64,000 bases of DNA from Amphirosellinia nigrospora (taxonomy: Eukaryota; Ascomycota; Sordariomycetes; Xylariales; Xylariaceae), in the NCBI GenBank assembly GCA_004123355.1, contig SCHM01000001.1, positions 4,394,001 to 4,458,000 of the forward strand, written 5' to 3'. Positions 47,583 through 58,718 of the stretch are shown here, piece by piece. A model generated the notes under the pieces. It had not been told where the DNA came from and searched no databases. It worked only from the letters and a program-made list of their open reading frames with translations. A program made the translations under genes and the position numbers. Position 1 is the first letter of the stretch. Each line of letters begins with the position of its first letter.

Positions 47583-48799
47583 ATGGGTGCTAACTGGTCC
47601 TCTCAAGGAGAAATTGAGAACCAAGATGGGTCAAAACAAGAGTTGAGCGATCGCCTCACCATCACTGGTCTGGGTTCTGAGTGGCCTGAGCTTCTCGTTG
47701 GAGCAAAGCAGCTTCAGGAGTACGCAGAAAGCATTTACCCAGCTGATGCGCCATGGTATGTTTTCAGAAGTCAGCAGTTGAGGAAGGATAACTAACATTC
47801 TACCTCAGGATGCAGAAGCTTCTCACCGTCAATGCCCAAACTGGTATTCAGACGAGGGCCGTTCTCGAATGCTGGAACGATCCAATGTGGCGAGGGCCAG
47901 TACCTCCAACAATTGAGCAAGTTCACGAAGCCTTTGATAAATATGCGCCACCATTAACGGCTGGTGCCGCACGGAGGGCCTTGAATGAAAGCGGCATTGC
48001 AGCGTCAGCAGTCACCCATATGGTTTCAGTGACGGCAACAAACTGTAAATGTCCTGGGTACGACCACCTCGTGGCCAAGGAATTAGGCATCTCGGGCGAT
48101 GCGAGAGATCACTGATTTCTGGCTCGGGATGTGCAGGAGGGTTGGCAGCTCTACGAGTCGCTAATAGCATGGCCTGCGCTGCTTCACTTCGTGGTCGACC
48201 CGCCCGTATTCTCTGGTCGCCTGTGAGCTTAGCAGCATTAACCTGCGAGCCGAGCTTGAGGCGGCGCACAAGTCTGGCAAGCTTAGAATCGGCGCTGCCT
48301 CTTCAGCGATGGTGCTGCGGCAGTCGTCCTATGCAACGATCTCGCGCTGACAGAGAAGACGCCACGTCTATTTACCATCGCCGACTGGTGCCAGAACGTT
48401 GCTGCCGACATATGACGAAGTCTCAGTCACAACGGTCTCGCAGGGTTTCCTAGTTTATCTTTCGCGAACTCTACCTAAGCACGCGGCAGCGGCTGTACAT
48501 CGACCTCTTCAACGACTTTTCGGCCAGAAGGGTCTGCCATCCCCCACAGAATGCGACTGGGCGCTCCACGCTGGTGGTGCAGCCATCATCCAGGGAGTGG
48601 CAAAGTCAGTGGGTATCCCCGATCATCAACTTCGGGCCACGAGTGCTGTATACAGCACGAGGGAAATACAGCCAGCGTCACAGTCCTTGCCGTGCTTGAT
48701 AAATTACGTACTATGGGCCCTGGTACTGAAGATGTTGTTATGTGCAGTTTTGGCCCAGGTTTGACCGTTGAAATGGCACGCCTCAAGCGACACTGCTAG
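47583..48799 (+). CDS. Type III polyketide synthase (chalcone/stilbene synthase superfamily)
   Basis: Homodimeric, ACP-independent PKS making alkylpyrones, resorcinols or related products from acyl-CoA and malonyl-CoA. Start MGANWSSQGEIENQDGS. Then LTITGLGSEWPELLVGAKQL; an intron (about 47757-47810) splits Pro-Trp from MQKLLTVNAQTGIQTR. Next PPTIEQVHEAFDKYAPPL and SAVTHMVSVTATNCKCPGYD. The catalytic Cys is in SGSGCAGGLAALRVAN (near 48130), the His in WALHAGGAAIIQG (near 48570; usually WALHPGG), and the Asn in RGNTASVTVLAVLDKL (near 48660; usually GNSSS). It closes with the signature FGPGLTVEMARLKRHC. About 385 residues. Frame slips near 48060, 48115, 48215, 48280-48350 and 48655 break the reading. 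The next plus-strand gene is an FAD monooxygenase 3 kb away, a plausible tailoring partner. Confidence 0.9.
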
Positions 48800-51700
48800 G
48801 TATAATGGCCATTTTCGTGCATAGATGGGAAATTGAATTTTAGATGGGCATTGACAACAAGGCGTTTGTTACGGATTTTGGATTGCATGGATACTTCATA
48901 GAAATTTTATTCAGCAGCAGCCTATTACAAACGGTGTTCAGAAGCAGCCGAGGTTATCAGAGAACCTGGACATAGAACATTATCGACGTAGAAATAGGCT
49001 TATAAATATTTATTCACGATATTTTGCTTATCAAATAATAAGTCCATCGTATTATTAGCTGTGAGTTTCGAGTTGGTTATTTTTTCTGCGACCTGTGACT
49101 TTAAGCCATTGGTATAGACGTTCTCATGAATCAATGGAAAGACCTCAATTACCGGTTTAAATAAGAAAGCTTATGTGCACACCCCAAGCACCCTAGTTTT
49201 GTGTATTCCGGATTTCTTCAACAGCGTCAGGTCTTTCACTACTCATATAGCTTAAGATAAGAGACCTCCCGTAACATGAAACGATATGTATTGAAACGAA
49301 TGAATTATCACATGATAGTCAGTTTTCGAAGTGAAATCTTATAGTTGCGTCCTGTGTTCCCGGAACTTATAGCCGATAATTCAGTCAGAGTAAAGTTTAT
49401 CGGCTAAGCTAGATATTTTAACGGTTATCAGAACAAGGATCTGACCACATCAAATCGGGTTGATTCCAGCGAGGACCAACTACCATGGTAACATGTCGAT
49501 ACCTAGTCTTACCGATAAGTGAGCCACCTTAGTCAGGATATAAGGCGGAGATCCCGCCGCCAGGCGCTTGCACTAGGTCATAGATCAGCCGATCTGATCG
49601 GCTCCGGGGTCCCTTGTCACATTTTTGATGCATGATTTCAATCAGTGTAACCCGAAGCCGGCAGTGCCCTGGAATGAGTATGCAACGCTGTGTTGTCACC
49701 TTGATATACCTTACTACGCTTGAATACCTATGTAAGCTTCAAAAAATTGGGGCCCAATAAGAGACACGAATTTCGACATCATGTCAGCATTTACTGTAAT
49801 ATGATAAACGAGACTAACGTCACCAACATGAACGGATCTTAGCAATCCTCTCTTTTACCGAGGATTACGGCCAACGGCAACCGAGCCTCCGTAAGCACCC
49901 TGCCGAAACGCCCCTATTATACGACGGACTGAGATTTTCCTAAAACGGTATCCCAATATGTGCTCCAACCGTTCGGGGAGATTGATGGCTCTCGGACGAT
50001 GAGCTCCTAACACCGCGACTCCTTACATGAGAGGTGGCATCATATTCTATTGCATTTGACGTGTTCAGTGATAGCAACGATCTGACTACCGCCTACCTCG
50101 ACAGTTAGAAGGGACTATCACCTGCTATTTCCATTGTTTTCTGTAGATCACGCGAATGATAACGCCCGTATCTATCACGATTGCTATTGTTAGGGACTCT
50201 ATGCTTGCAGTAGGCGATGAGCACTAGTTGTTGCGAAGAAGTCTCCGAAACTACCCTCTTGGATACTATCTAGCAATTTGGCTATTTACAGGGAGTCTCT
50301 TTGCCTACCTACGTATGTGTGCCTATGCCTCGTGTCTATGCTTGGTGGCACCCATACTATAATCGGGGTCAATAACACAATTTTTCGAATCGATATAGGA
50401 CCCCTGTTTTTGTTTCTCACCCTTGTGGCCTTGTCGTTATAAACTTAATAATCCTGGTAGAGGAGTTGAATCAGCATAGGTGACGCGTTTCGATAGTCCA
50501 AACCGGTTCAATATCTCCCTCGCCACCACTCACTAATTATTCCCGCCTTGTGTACAGTTAGGACACCACAGAGCAGCGACGGCAGTGCACGATGGCAGTA
50601 AGGTTGATGAGACCCGGTTTCCTATCTCCTGCATCTTATTATGAAGGCTGTCGTTAAGCCACGAACAAAGAGATTATCTGTATGTAGCTATGTTACGTCT
50701 ACGGAGGCAGTGCTAGTGACCTTCGCACCACAACAAGTATATTTTATCTATCCTATATATCATAGGGTCCCTCATAGAGGCGAAATATAGATAGCTAAGG
50801 GAAACTTAAACTGATCGTTTCTGACCTACCTTCAAGAGTAGTTACGGCCTCTACACTTCATAATCTCTTCCTTACGTATTGAGAATTTTAACTTATTGGC
50901 TACTACGGAGGATGTTTGCTCTCACCGCACTTATCGTTACTATTTTGAAACGGCGTATTGGGTTTTAGATGCGTGGGTTCTCTGGCCGAGAATTCTGCCC
51001 AATTGGGTTTGAAACGACTAAGTTGTATCTCTATTCACTCAATATAACTTGCACACAGTATTTTGGTTTGAACGCGTGTGTTGGGGGAGTATGAGCGCAC
51101 GCGAGGGCTCGTTCGTGCACTTTTGTTTTACCCAGTACTATTGTAGCCGGCCACGAACCAGGCCTCGCGCAGTCACCCATACTCATGCCCTAGTACTATT
51201 CATTCTTTTGTAGGAGGAAGGGTCCTTCTGAAGTCTGGCAACCTTTCGGGCCACACCACACTTAGACCTAGGACGCCTTTCAGGGCTCGACAGCAAGGTC
51301 AACAGCTAAATAGAGGAATAAAAAACCTCTGACTACCACTAATACAAACCACTCCCTTCGTAGGACGTGGAAAAGTGAGGTGACGAGGAAAACTCCCTCG
51401 CGCCTACCGGTGGTTGCGAAGCCCTTTATCAAGAAATTGAAAAGAGACCGATGGTCCCTGGAGTTAGCTTATATAGGGAGTTGAAAGAAAATATAGACTC
51501 TTACTATATTATCTTACTATATACAAAACAGAAGTAAGAGCTTCACCCCCAAACTTATATAGAGCGTTGCACTGTTATATCATCATCTAAGGCGTTGGCG
51601 GCTCTTTTCAAATGCCGTTGGTATGGAGATTGTGTATTTAGCCTGTGCTGACGTCACAGATCCCCCTCTTCTAAATATATTACCACTACGCATCGTGGTT

Positions 51701-51840
51701 GAAACGAACATACCCAGTTGTATAACAAGAGAGTATGTTAGCTTAGAGAAAATCGCGTCTCGAAAACCAGTGTGCAAGGCATTCAATTCCATCCCCTATT
51801 CTTTTGGAAATAGGGACGAAAGCGCGGATTAGCGCCGGGC
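48800..51840. other. Large gene-free region
   Basis: About 3.0 kb without recognised genes, lying between the type III PKS and the monooxygenase. Only short, family-less frames on both strands. No mobile-element motif seen. Confidence 0.5.
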
Positions 51841-53396
51841 ATGATGGTTGGAGCTTTAACAGATCAGCCGGTAGAGGGGCAACACGACACCGACAAGAAA
51901 AAGCTCCATTTCGTGATAGTGAGTTTCACCTCTCACTGTACCACAAATTATCAATTAAGCCTAGCTCTAACCATATGGAACTTGCAGGTGGGAGGGTCGT
52001 TAGGAGGGCTGGCGACTGGTCTTGCGCTGAAGGCGCTCGGCCACAACACCACCATCCTTGAACGCAATCCAAAGCCTCTTCTCCAAGACCAAGGGGCCGG
52101 AATCGTGGGCCGGCGGTGATACCCTTGAACTGTTCAAGCGCTATAACCGTTGCAATCGACCACTGGCAGTGACTTCATACGCACGACAGTACCTCGATCG
52201 CGATGGGAATATCGTCCACAAAGAGGAAATGATTCAGAAAATGACATCTTGGGATTTAACGTATAACCTCATGCGGGCAAACTACGATGGCGTGAAGAGC
52301 CCCTATTGTGAGGTACCGGAGGCGGTCCCGGAACACGGGAAGGCCGTTCATATACACGATAGAAACGTCACGGACATCAAAGAGGAATCGGATGAAAGCG
52401 GGAGAGGTGGCGTCCGCGTATTTTGGAAAAGTAGCCAAGGCGACGAAGGCTCCATCTTTGCCGATAGTGTGGTCGGCGCAGACGGACCAGCTCCACGATT
52501 CGGAAGCTAGTCCAGTCAAACGTAGAGCGCAAATATGCAGGCTATTGCGCATTGCGAGGCACACTTCCGGAAGACGAGGCAAGTGAGGAAACGAGAAAGA
52601 CGTGTTGCGAACGATTCACCTTCTTTCACGGCCCGGGCGTCCAGATCCTAACGTACCTTAGTGAGTAGCTCTCAGAACTACTTTCTCCTTGTCTTGGCAG
52701 CATTCAGAGCACGAAGTTTTCTTTTCGGGGACAAGAGGGTATTTGGAGGCTTCTGAAACCCTTCCAAACCATGCTATATATGCAATAACTGACTCTGGGT
52801 GTTGTAGTTCCGGGCAAAGACGGCACCGTCGAGCCCGGAAAACGACTTATTAACTTCGTATACTACACTAACTTTCCTGACGGGTCAGAGGAGCTAGAGG
52901 AAATCATGACAGATTGCAATGGGCGGCGCAGGGCCATTACCATGCCACCAGGAATGACGGATCCGAAGGCGTGGGAGAAACAGCGCAAGGTCGCTCGTGA
53001 GCGCCTCCACACAGTTTGCGGAGATCGTCTGCGGCACTACCAAGCCCTTCGTTCAAGCAGTCACGGACGTGGTAAGCCCAGAACATGAATATTGCAATGG
53101 CAAGGTCGTCTTGATTGGGGATGCGCTCGCTGGGTTTCGTCCACATACCGTGGCCTCGACGTCGCAGGCCGCGTTCGACGCAATGATTTTCGCAGACTAT
53201 ATCGACGGTAAAATAAGCAGGGAAGAGTGGAAAAGACAGACTTTAGGTTTCGCCCGATATTACAGAAGAGAGGCGTGGAGATGGGTGAGCATAGCCAGCA
53301 TATGGACTTGCCCTTGAGGACCATATCAAAGATAGGAACGTCGCTTCGACGCCAAGGGAGGAAGAAGTTTACCCGGATTGGGCAACTGCGTTCTGA
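51841..53396 (+). CDS. FAD-dependent aromatic-ring monooxygenase (PHBH fold)
   Basis: Class A flavoprotein monooxygenase, resembling 2,6-dihydroxypyridine 3-monooxygenase or salicylate hydroxylase-type proteins; it would hydroxylate a phenolic or heteroaromatic substrate using NAD(P)H and O2. Start MMVGALTDQPVEGQHDTDKK. Exon 1 ends FVI; an intron (gtgagt from about 51920 to ttgcag near 51988) leads to the dinucleotide motif VGGSLGGLATGLALKALGH with ILERNP. The middle has SWDLTYNLMRANYDG, ADSVVGADGP (the DG motif) and CALRGTLPEDEA. A second intron lies near 52665-52805. Then KRLINFVYYTNFPDG, the GD motif as VLIGDALAGFRPHTVAST, and YADW-like end VYPDWATAF. About 430 residues. One-base slips near 52105, 52490, 53010 and 53270. 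No membrane segment. Its position after the type III PKS suggests joint action. Confidence 0.86.
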
Positions 53397-54649
53397 AAAC
53401 CCATTTAATGGATACTATACTGAAGCAAAGACAGACACACTGGGCTGAAGGGTGACGTAGAGGGCGGTAGTCAATCTATCATCTATTATTAGAGAGATAA
53501 ATTTGGAATTCAGGTTCTCGATGTAAGGGGTCTGTGCAAGATGATAATAGGAGAGTGCCTAAACTTAAAGAAAGAAAAATTTCACAAGAACCAGTTCTAG
53601 TTTAAGATTTACTATTCTTCTTCTCTAGTACTTTAATAAACTAATATACAGTCCGAAAATATTAATGCCTCGTAAGTACTTAGTAGTTAAAGGCATCCTG
53701 CTATATTTTAAATAGGCCTTCCCACATACTCATATGGACGACTGCCCGCTTAGCATTTCATCCTTATCGCATCGTCTTCGCAAACACATACCCTGGGGAC
53801 TCTCCATCGACAGATGTTGGGGTCTTGGCCAATCACTCTTATCCATCATTTCACGACGAAAAAACTTAATGTAAAGAGGCAGCAATTCATCCAGGACTCC
53901 CACGACATCGCTCACTGAAGAAACCCAATTCTGTCTGCGTGAGAAAGAAAAATATGTCGGGAATAAAACCGGCTAACTTCTCAGACTTACCATCAACCGA
54001 TTCAAGCGGGTTTATATCCCCTACTCTTCACACGAGGCTTACACGAAGCCTACGGTTTGGTCACACATCTTCTTGACGTCCTCGCCTGTCGTAGTGGCCC
54101 GAACCTCGGGTATGCACTATGCAAAGTGTCGGTTTAGGCGATTTGGGCATTATACCTATGCTTCGTCATGCTTGGGCTCTCGTCAGGACACCTGATCTTC
54201 GGGTTTTTCGTCCTCTGGAGGACCATGTTTTGCGGTTTTGAGGTCTGGGACCGTATGGTATCAAATTCTCAAGTTCTATTTTGAGTTTTCTTTTGGGGGT
54301 CGGGCTGCGAGAGGGAACGAGGAACAGATACCCAGTCGGTTCAAAGCTAGCGGAGCTTAAAATTGATTAATGTTTGGAGGTCGACGAAGTGATGGTGCCT
54401 ATTTAAGGTGTTTAGATCTTGCCTCATGGCCATAGCTCAAATATCAGTTTTCATGAGTTTCAACAAGTTATTCTGGCCGATGAAGTGGATTCACATGTGG
54501 GACAAGCAAACTGGGAACAATACCCTCAGGGTTTCTTGCTTTATCTTTCTCTTTTACGAAACTCTATGGGTAGCATATTTGAACGCTAGTATTGTCCAAT
54601 ATGACCCAAAATACTACGACTGCATACAGAACAGTGCCGATCCTCCTCA
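53397..54649. other. Intergenic region, monooxygenase - eIF2A (convergent)
   Basis: About 1.25 kb between convergent genes. A plus-strand frame at 54408-54665 (85 codons, with hydrophobic segments) resembles no family and overlaps the eIF2A end; not called. Otherwise nothing recognised. Confidence 0.5.
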
Positions 54650-56848
54650 TCACGAAACTGTGTGAGGTTCCTTCTCTATGCCCTCAAGTTCCTTCAGAAC
54701 CGCAACCTTGGTGGCAATCTTCTTCATCTGGGTATCTTCCAGCTTTTCGCCGCTAGCGAGACGCATCTCGAGATCCTCGATTGCCCGGATCTTCTTCTGG
54801 AGTCCGCGTAGCTTCTTTGATGCTGGATTCTGATTACCAGGCGACAATAGCGAGTCTACAGCTGGTGGCTGCGATGTATTGACATGAGGAGGAGCCCAGA
54901 AGGTTGGCCGTTCTGTTGGATATTGCTGCGATTGCGCCCGGGGTTGTTACCCCGTGGGCGTTGTGCCGAGAACGGCTCCGGTGGTGCCTCTGGTGATTTT
55001 GCTGGTTGCCACGACGCTCAGGGCTTCGTCCCTCATTTCCAGAGGAAGGGCCGTGTTCGTGAGTGGGAGGTGCAAGCCCACCAGTTCCGTTAGTACCGTT
55101 GGTGCCGTTTGGACCTTCAACTTCCTTAGCTTTCTTATTGTTTCGCTTCTTCTTATTCTTCAACGCTGTCTTGGATAGGCCCTCGTCACCGGCTACTCCA
55201 GGCACCTGAACGGAGCCGGCGCCAGGAACGGAACGGGCACCGGATTCGAGCAGGTCTGCGCCGGGAACTTGACGGCGTGATCTTCCGAAACCATTCGGGC
55301 CAATGTTAGTGGCACCGTTGCTCATCACATGTGCTGCACCGCCTTCGTCCTCACGTCGAAAATGGAGAGGCGTTGACATGCCTCGTGCTCCAGGCGGTCT
55401 GTACGCGCCGACAGGTTTGGAGGGAGTCTTAACTGTGCCTAGATACTTGAGCGCTGAGTCGTGCGGGGTGGGCACTGGGTGCAACGGGTCTCCACGGGAA
55501 GGTTCTCAAGCGGGCATGGTCTCCACGATACGTTATATAGCTCAACCATGTCCTCATGATACATGATCTCGCCACCAACATGCCAGAGCTTGACGCCATT
55601 ATCGACACGTAAACGGGGAGACGTAGTCGCTGTCATGATATAGCGACTGTCGGGACCCCACTGACACACACTGGGATTGCCGCTTTCAATAGTGCAGATT
55701 TTTTTATAGTCTTTCTCCAAGTCATAGACATCGATCTGACCCGCAAGATTACCGAAACCGGCGACTAGTGCGAAGCGACCTGTGGGAGAGAATATGAGCG
55801 TGTTGCGAGGACCGAGTGGAAATGAATGTGAAGCAACTGCTCGATGGTTAAAGATTGTCGTCTTGGCCGGCATGTAACCATATATAACCCCAAACTCCTT
55901 GCCGTTCGGCGACCAGGACACATCGTGGATCGGCCCCTCCTTATCGAGCGTGATGCGAGCGTCAAGCGAGCCATTAGCACTCAAGAGATAGAGTGTTGTT
56001 TCGCCGTAATAACTCTTATTCGACTTGTCGACTTCTGTTTGTGCCAGCACGATCAGGCTTGTACCAAGGCTATTCCACTTTAGCTGAACCTTGTCGCCTT
56101 TGAAAAAGGTCTTTTGCGAGATCGGCGAGGTGAATTGAGGCACGTTAAAGACTTTGACTGTAGCTGGTTGGCCCTAGAGTCGGGATATCAGCATTGGTAC
56201 AGTCGCAAGTCCGAAAAGGGAGAGGGAGGATCGTCAGCAGTGCTATTTGTTAGGCATACATACCTTGCGTTCGGGAGTAAATACAGCAACATTATAGGTT
56301 TGGCCGGGAGCGACGGCAAAATCGGCCACGCCCTCGACTCGTAGCTTATTCCAGACAGTAGTTAAGTCATCACTGCCGTAAAATTGTACCTCGTTGGTGA
56401 CAAGGCGGGCACAATATTTCTCGTCGGATGTGTACTGGAGATTCCAGCCAGACTGGGATTTCTGAACAAACCGCCCGATCGGTTGTTTCTCAACACCGTC
56501 CGGGATGTCCTCAACAGTTCGCCAAATTTTCAGATTCTTCGTGGCATCCCCATTCTCATCTTTAGCGGGACGTTCCCATGTGCTCAGATACGTTCCATGC
56601 GGAGAGAAGGCGACCTCGAACACGTTTGGGACAATTATGGTGGTCAGGACGTGACCAAGCGTAGCATCAACAATACACACACGTTCATTGGACGCCCACG
56701 CGAGGAACCGGCCGCAGGACGAGTATCCACAACACCGCAAGTTCCCTTCAGGCTTAACGAAACCGGGGAGAGGCTGGTAAACCGGCGCGGCATCGATGAC
56801 GCCGATTTCCTTCTGGGTTCGGTATACAAACTGCAACGGGGCCGCCAT
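54650..56848 (-). CDS. Eukaryotic translation initiation factor 2A (eIF2A)
   Basis: Cytosolic, WD-repeat (beta-propeller) initiation factor able to deliver initiator tRNA independently of eIF2. Start MAAPLQFVYRTQKEIGV. Propeller blocks include CCGYSSCGRFLAWASNERV, VFEVAFSPHGTYLSTWERP and WNLQYTSDEKYCARLV; after an intron (about 56162-56264) come KVQLKWNSLGTSLIVLAQTE, SYYGETTLYLL, IHDVSWSPNGKEFGVIYG, NTLIFSPTGRFALVAGFGNL and MTATTSPRLRVDNGVKLWHV. The C-terminal part is disordered and basic (KNKKKRNNKKAKE, an NGTNGTNGT repeat, SRSRHNAHG) and ends in a charged helix KKLRGLQKKIRAIEDLEMRL typical of the family. Two length changes are clear: the T run at 55483 and the G run at 54937-54939. After correction about 690 residues, normal for fungal eIF2A. 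Confidence 0.93.
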
Positions 56849-58718
56849 GACTAGTCAAAGCCACAGACAAAGCACGTGTGCAGGGTTGGTTGATTTCCTT
56901 CTTTCGTTTCTTGTCGTCGGGTCGTCCGGGGGTGGAGAGCAAGGTCTCCGAGTCGTAGGCGAAGAGAGATAGACGCAGTGATCGTGGTAGGGGCCCGGGT
57001 CGGGGTCTCGATGAACGATTTTTCCGTGCTGATCTCGGGGTAGCTGGGCTGGGCTAAGCCAATCAGCTTTGTCAACGTCAGAGGGAGGAGGAGAATGATA
57101 CCCGCAGAGGAGATGTGGGCGGTGACCTCTGCGCTGTACGGGGTAGGGATAGCGTGGACGAGTCTTACCAGATCAGATCGGATGGACTGACTACTGCTGC
57201 TGGCAAACCGGCTGAAGCGTGGTGTAGTTTTGTCTGGTGTGGTTGGCTTGACTCGTTCCAGATAAACAAACACACGACGGAGGCTTAGGTCGGCGTTGGT
57301 GGGGCTGGGCGATGGATAATTAAACGGCAAGAAAGAATAGAAGAACGGAAGGGAACTTGAACTCGACAGGTCACCCAGAGACCAATGTGGTGATTGACAG
57401 CGGATGGTAGTGGGTAAACGTGACGTGACGGGACGGAGCGTGCGAGTGGGCTGAAGCCTGAAGAAAGAGAAGAGAAGAAAGAAGGCGAAGCGAGTGTGAT
57501 ATAGATAGTTTTGCCCTGCATGGACAAGCTGTGTGTAGACGCTACTTAGGTACGTATACATCCGAAAATTTATATGTCTAGCGCGTGCCGACCGCCCTAC
57601 GACAACCACGACAACCCACCCCGCGGGTACCTAGGTACTTTGCGGGCACTGGCCCCAAGCTTGAGTGCTACAACCCCTAATCCCGTCAGCCTATACTTAC
57701 TCTAATATCTTTGCCTCTGCCAGAGCTTCAAGGTTTCTAAGACGCACGACAGCGATTAATTGTGTTTTAAAATTGAAGCTCTTAATCAGTAGAATTTATA
57801 TCTAACATCAATTGCGTTACGGATGTTTTGTTAACGTTTTTTATCAATTATACTTGAGCTAATCCTGCCGGACTCAAACCTCAGAGCAAAAAAAGGCTAT
57901 GTAGCCACTACAAGTAAGCTCGCCTTACTTGCAGGTAGTGCAACTAGGATATGCCAGGGGCGGAATGATGGGGGCGTATGGGGTTAGAACGCCGTACCGT
58001 AGCGCCTCATGGGTAGTATTATGTAAGTAAACAATCTAGACTTCTTGAGCCTGTCTTGAGGTGGCAATTTTAGGCCAGCACAAGTACCTATCAAATTTCC
58101 AACCTCGGTACCGAAAATGAGATATCTACACCATCTGCATTGCGATGGTATATATATAAACGGTCAATGCATTTCGTCTACTCCGTCTTCATTTTCTAAT
58201 TACTCCACCGCAGCATCACAGGTACATAGCGAGCGGCATCTCGGCGTACCGGGATTGCCGAATCCCTCTTACAGTAGTAGGTACCGATACAGGTCGTGGT
58301 GATCATCCTGATACGGACCCACCCCAAGAACACGTAGCTGATGATTTGGCGTGGACGTGTAGTTGTCGATAGCCTTGTTTCATGTAGCTGGTCCGGCTCA
58401 CATTGAAAAACTCGAATAAAGAATTGCCTGCTGACTAGCGGTGCCTACGTCTCTTAGTGTCGACTGAACTACTTAAAGTTGTAACACGTTTGAAACGATA
58501 CCTACCAAGGTACTTGAAGAGTAGTTGTCCTAGGCTGGAATCAGCTTCACTATACGACTCATGGGTGGGTTCAACACCCATCATGAGTAGAGTCAATTTG
58601 TGTCGGACACATAGTCAAGCTATGTTAGTAATGAGGGAGCATCGGACGTTCGTGAAATACCCTTTGTAATAAAACTACATAAGGTATCTTTTTGCCGATG
58701 AGCTCCGTCTTCCTCAAG
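56849..58718. other. eIF2A upstream region
   Basis: On the minus strand 56849-57600 is pyrimidine-rich and stays open for about 250 codons without an ATG start (it would begin at GTG) and with only low-complexity Ser/Thr/Pro/Arg text; I take it as promoter plus 5' leader of eIF2A. From 57610 to 58718 only short frames are seen. The palindromic motif ggtacctaggtac-like occurs at 57626-57640. Confidence 0.5.

Noticed and set aside
54408-54665. Small membrane-like plus-strand protein
   Set aside because: Overlaps the end of eIF2A on the other strand and resembles no family.
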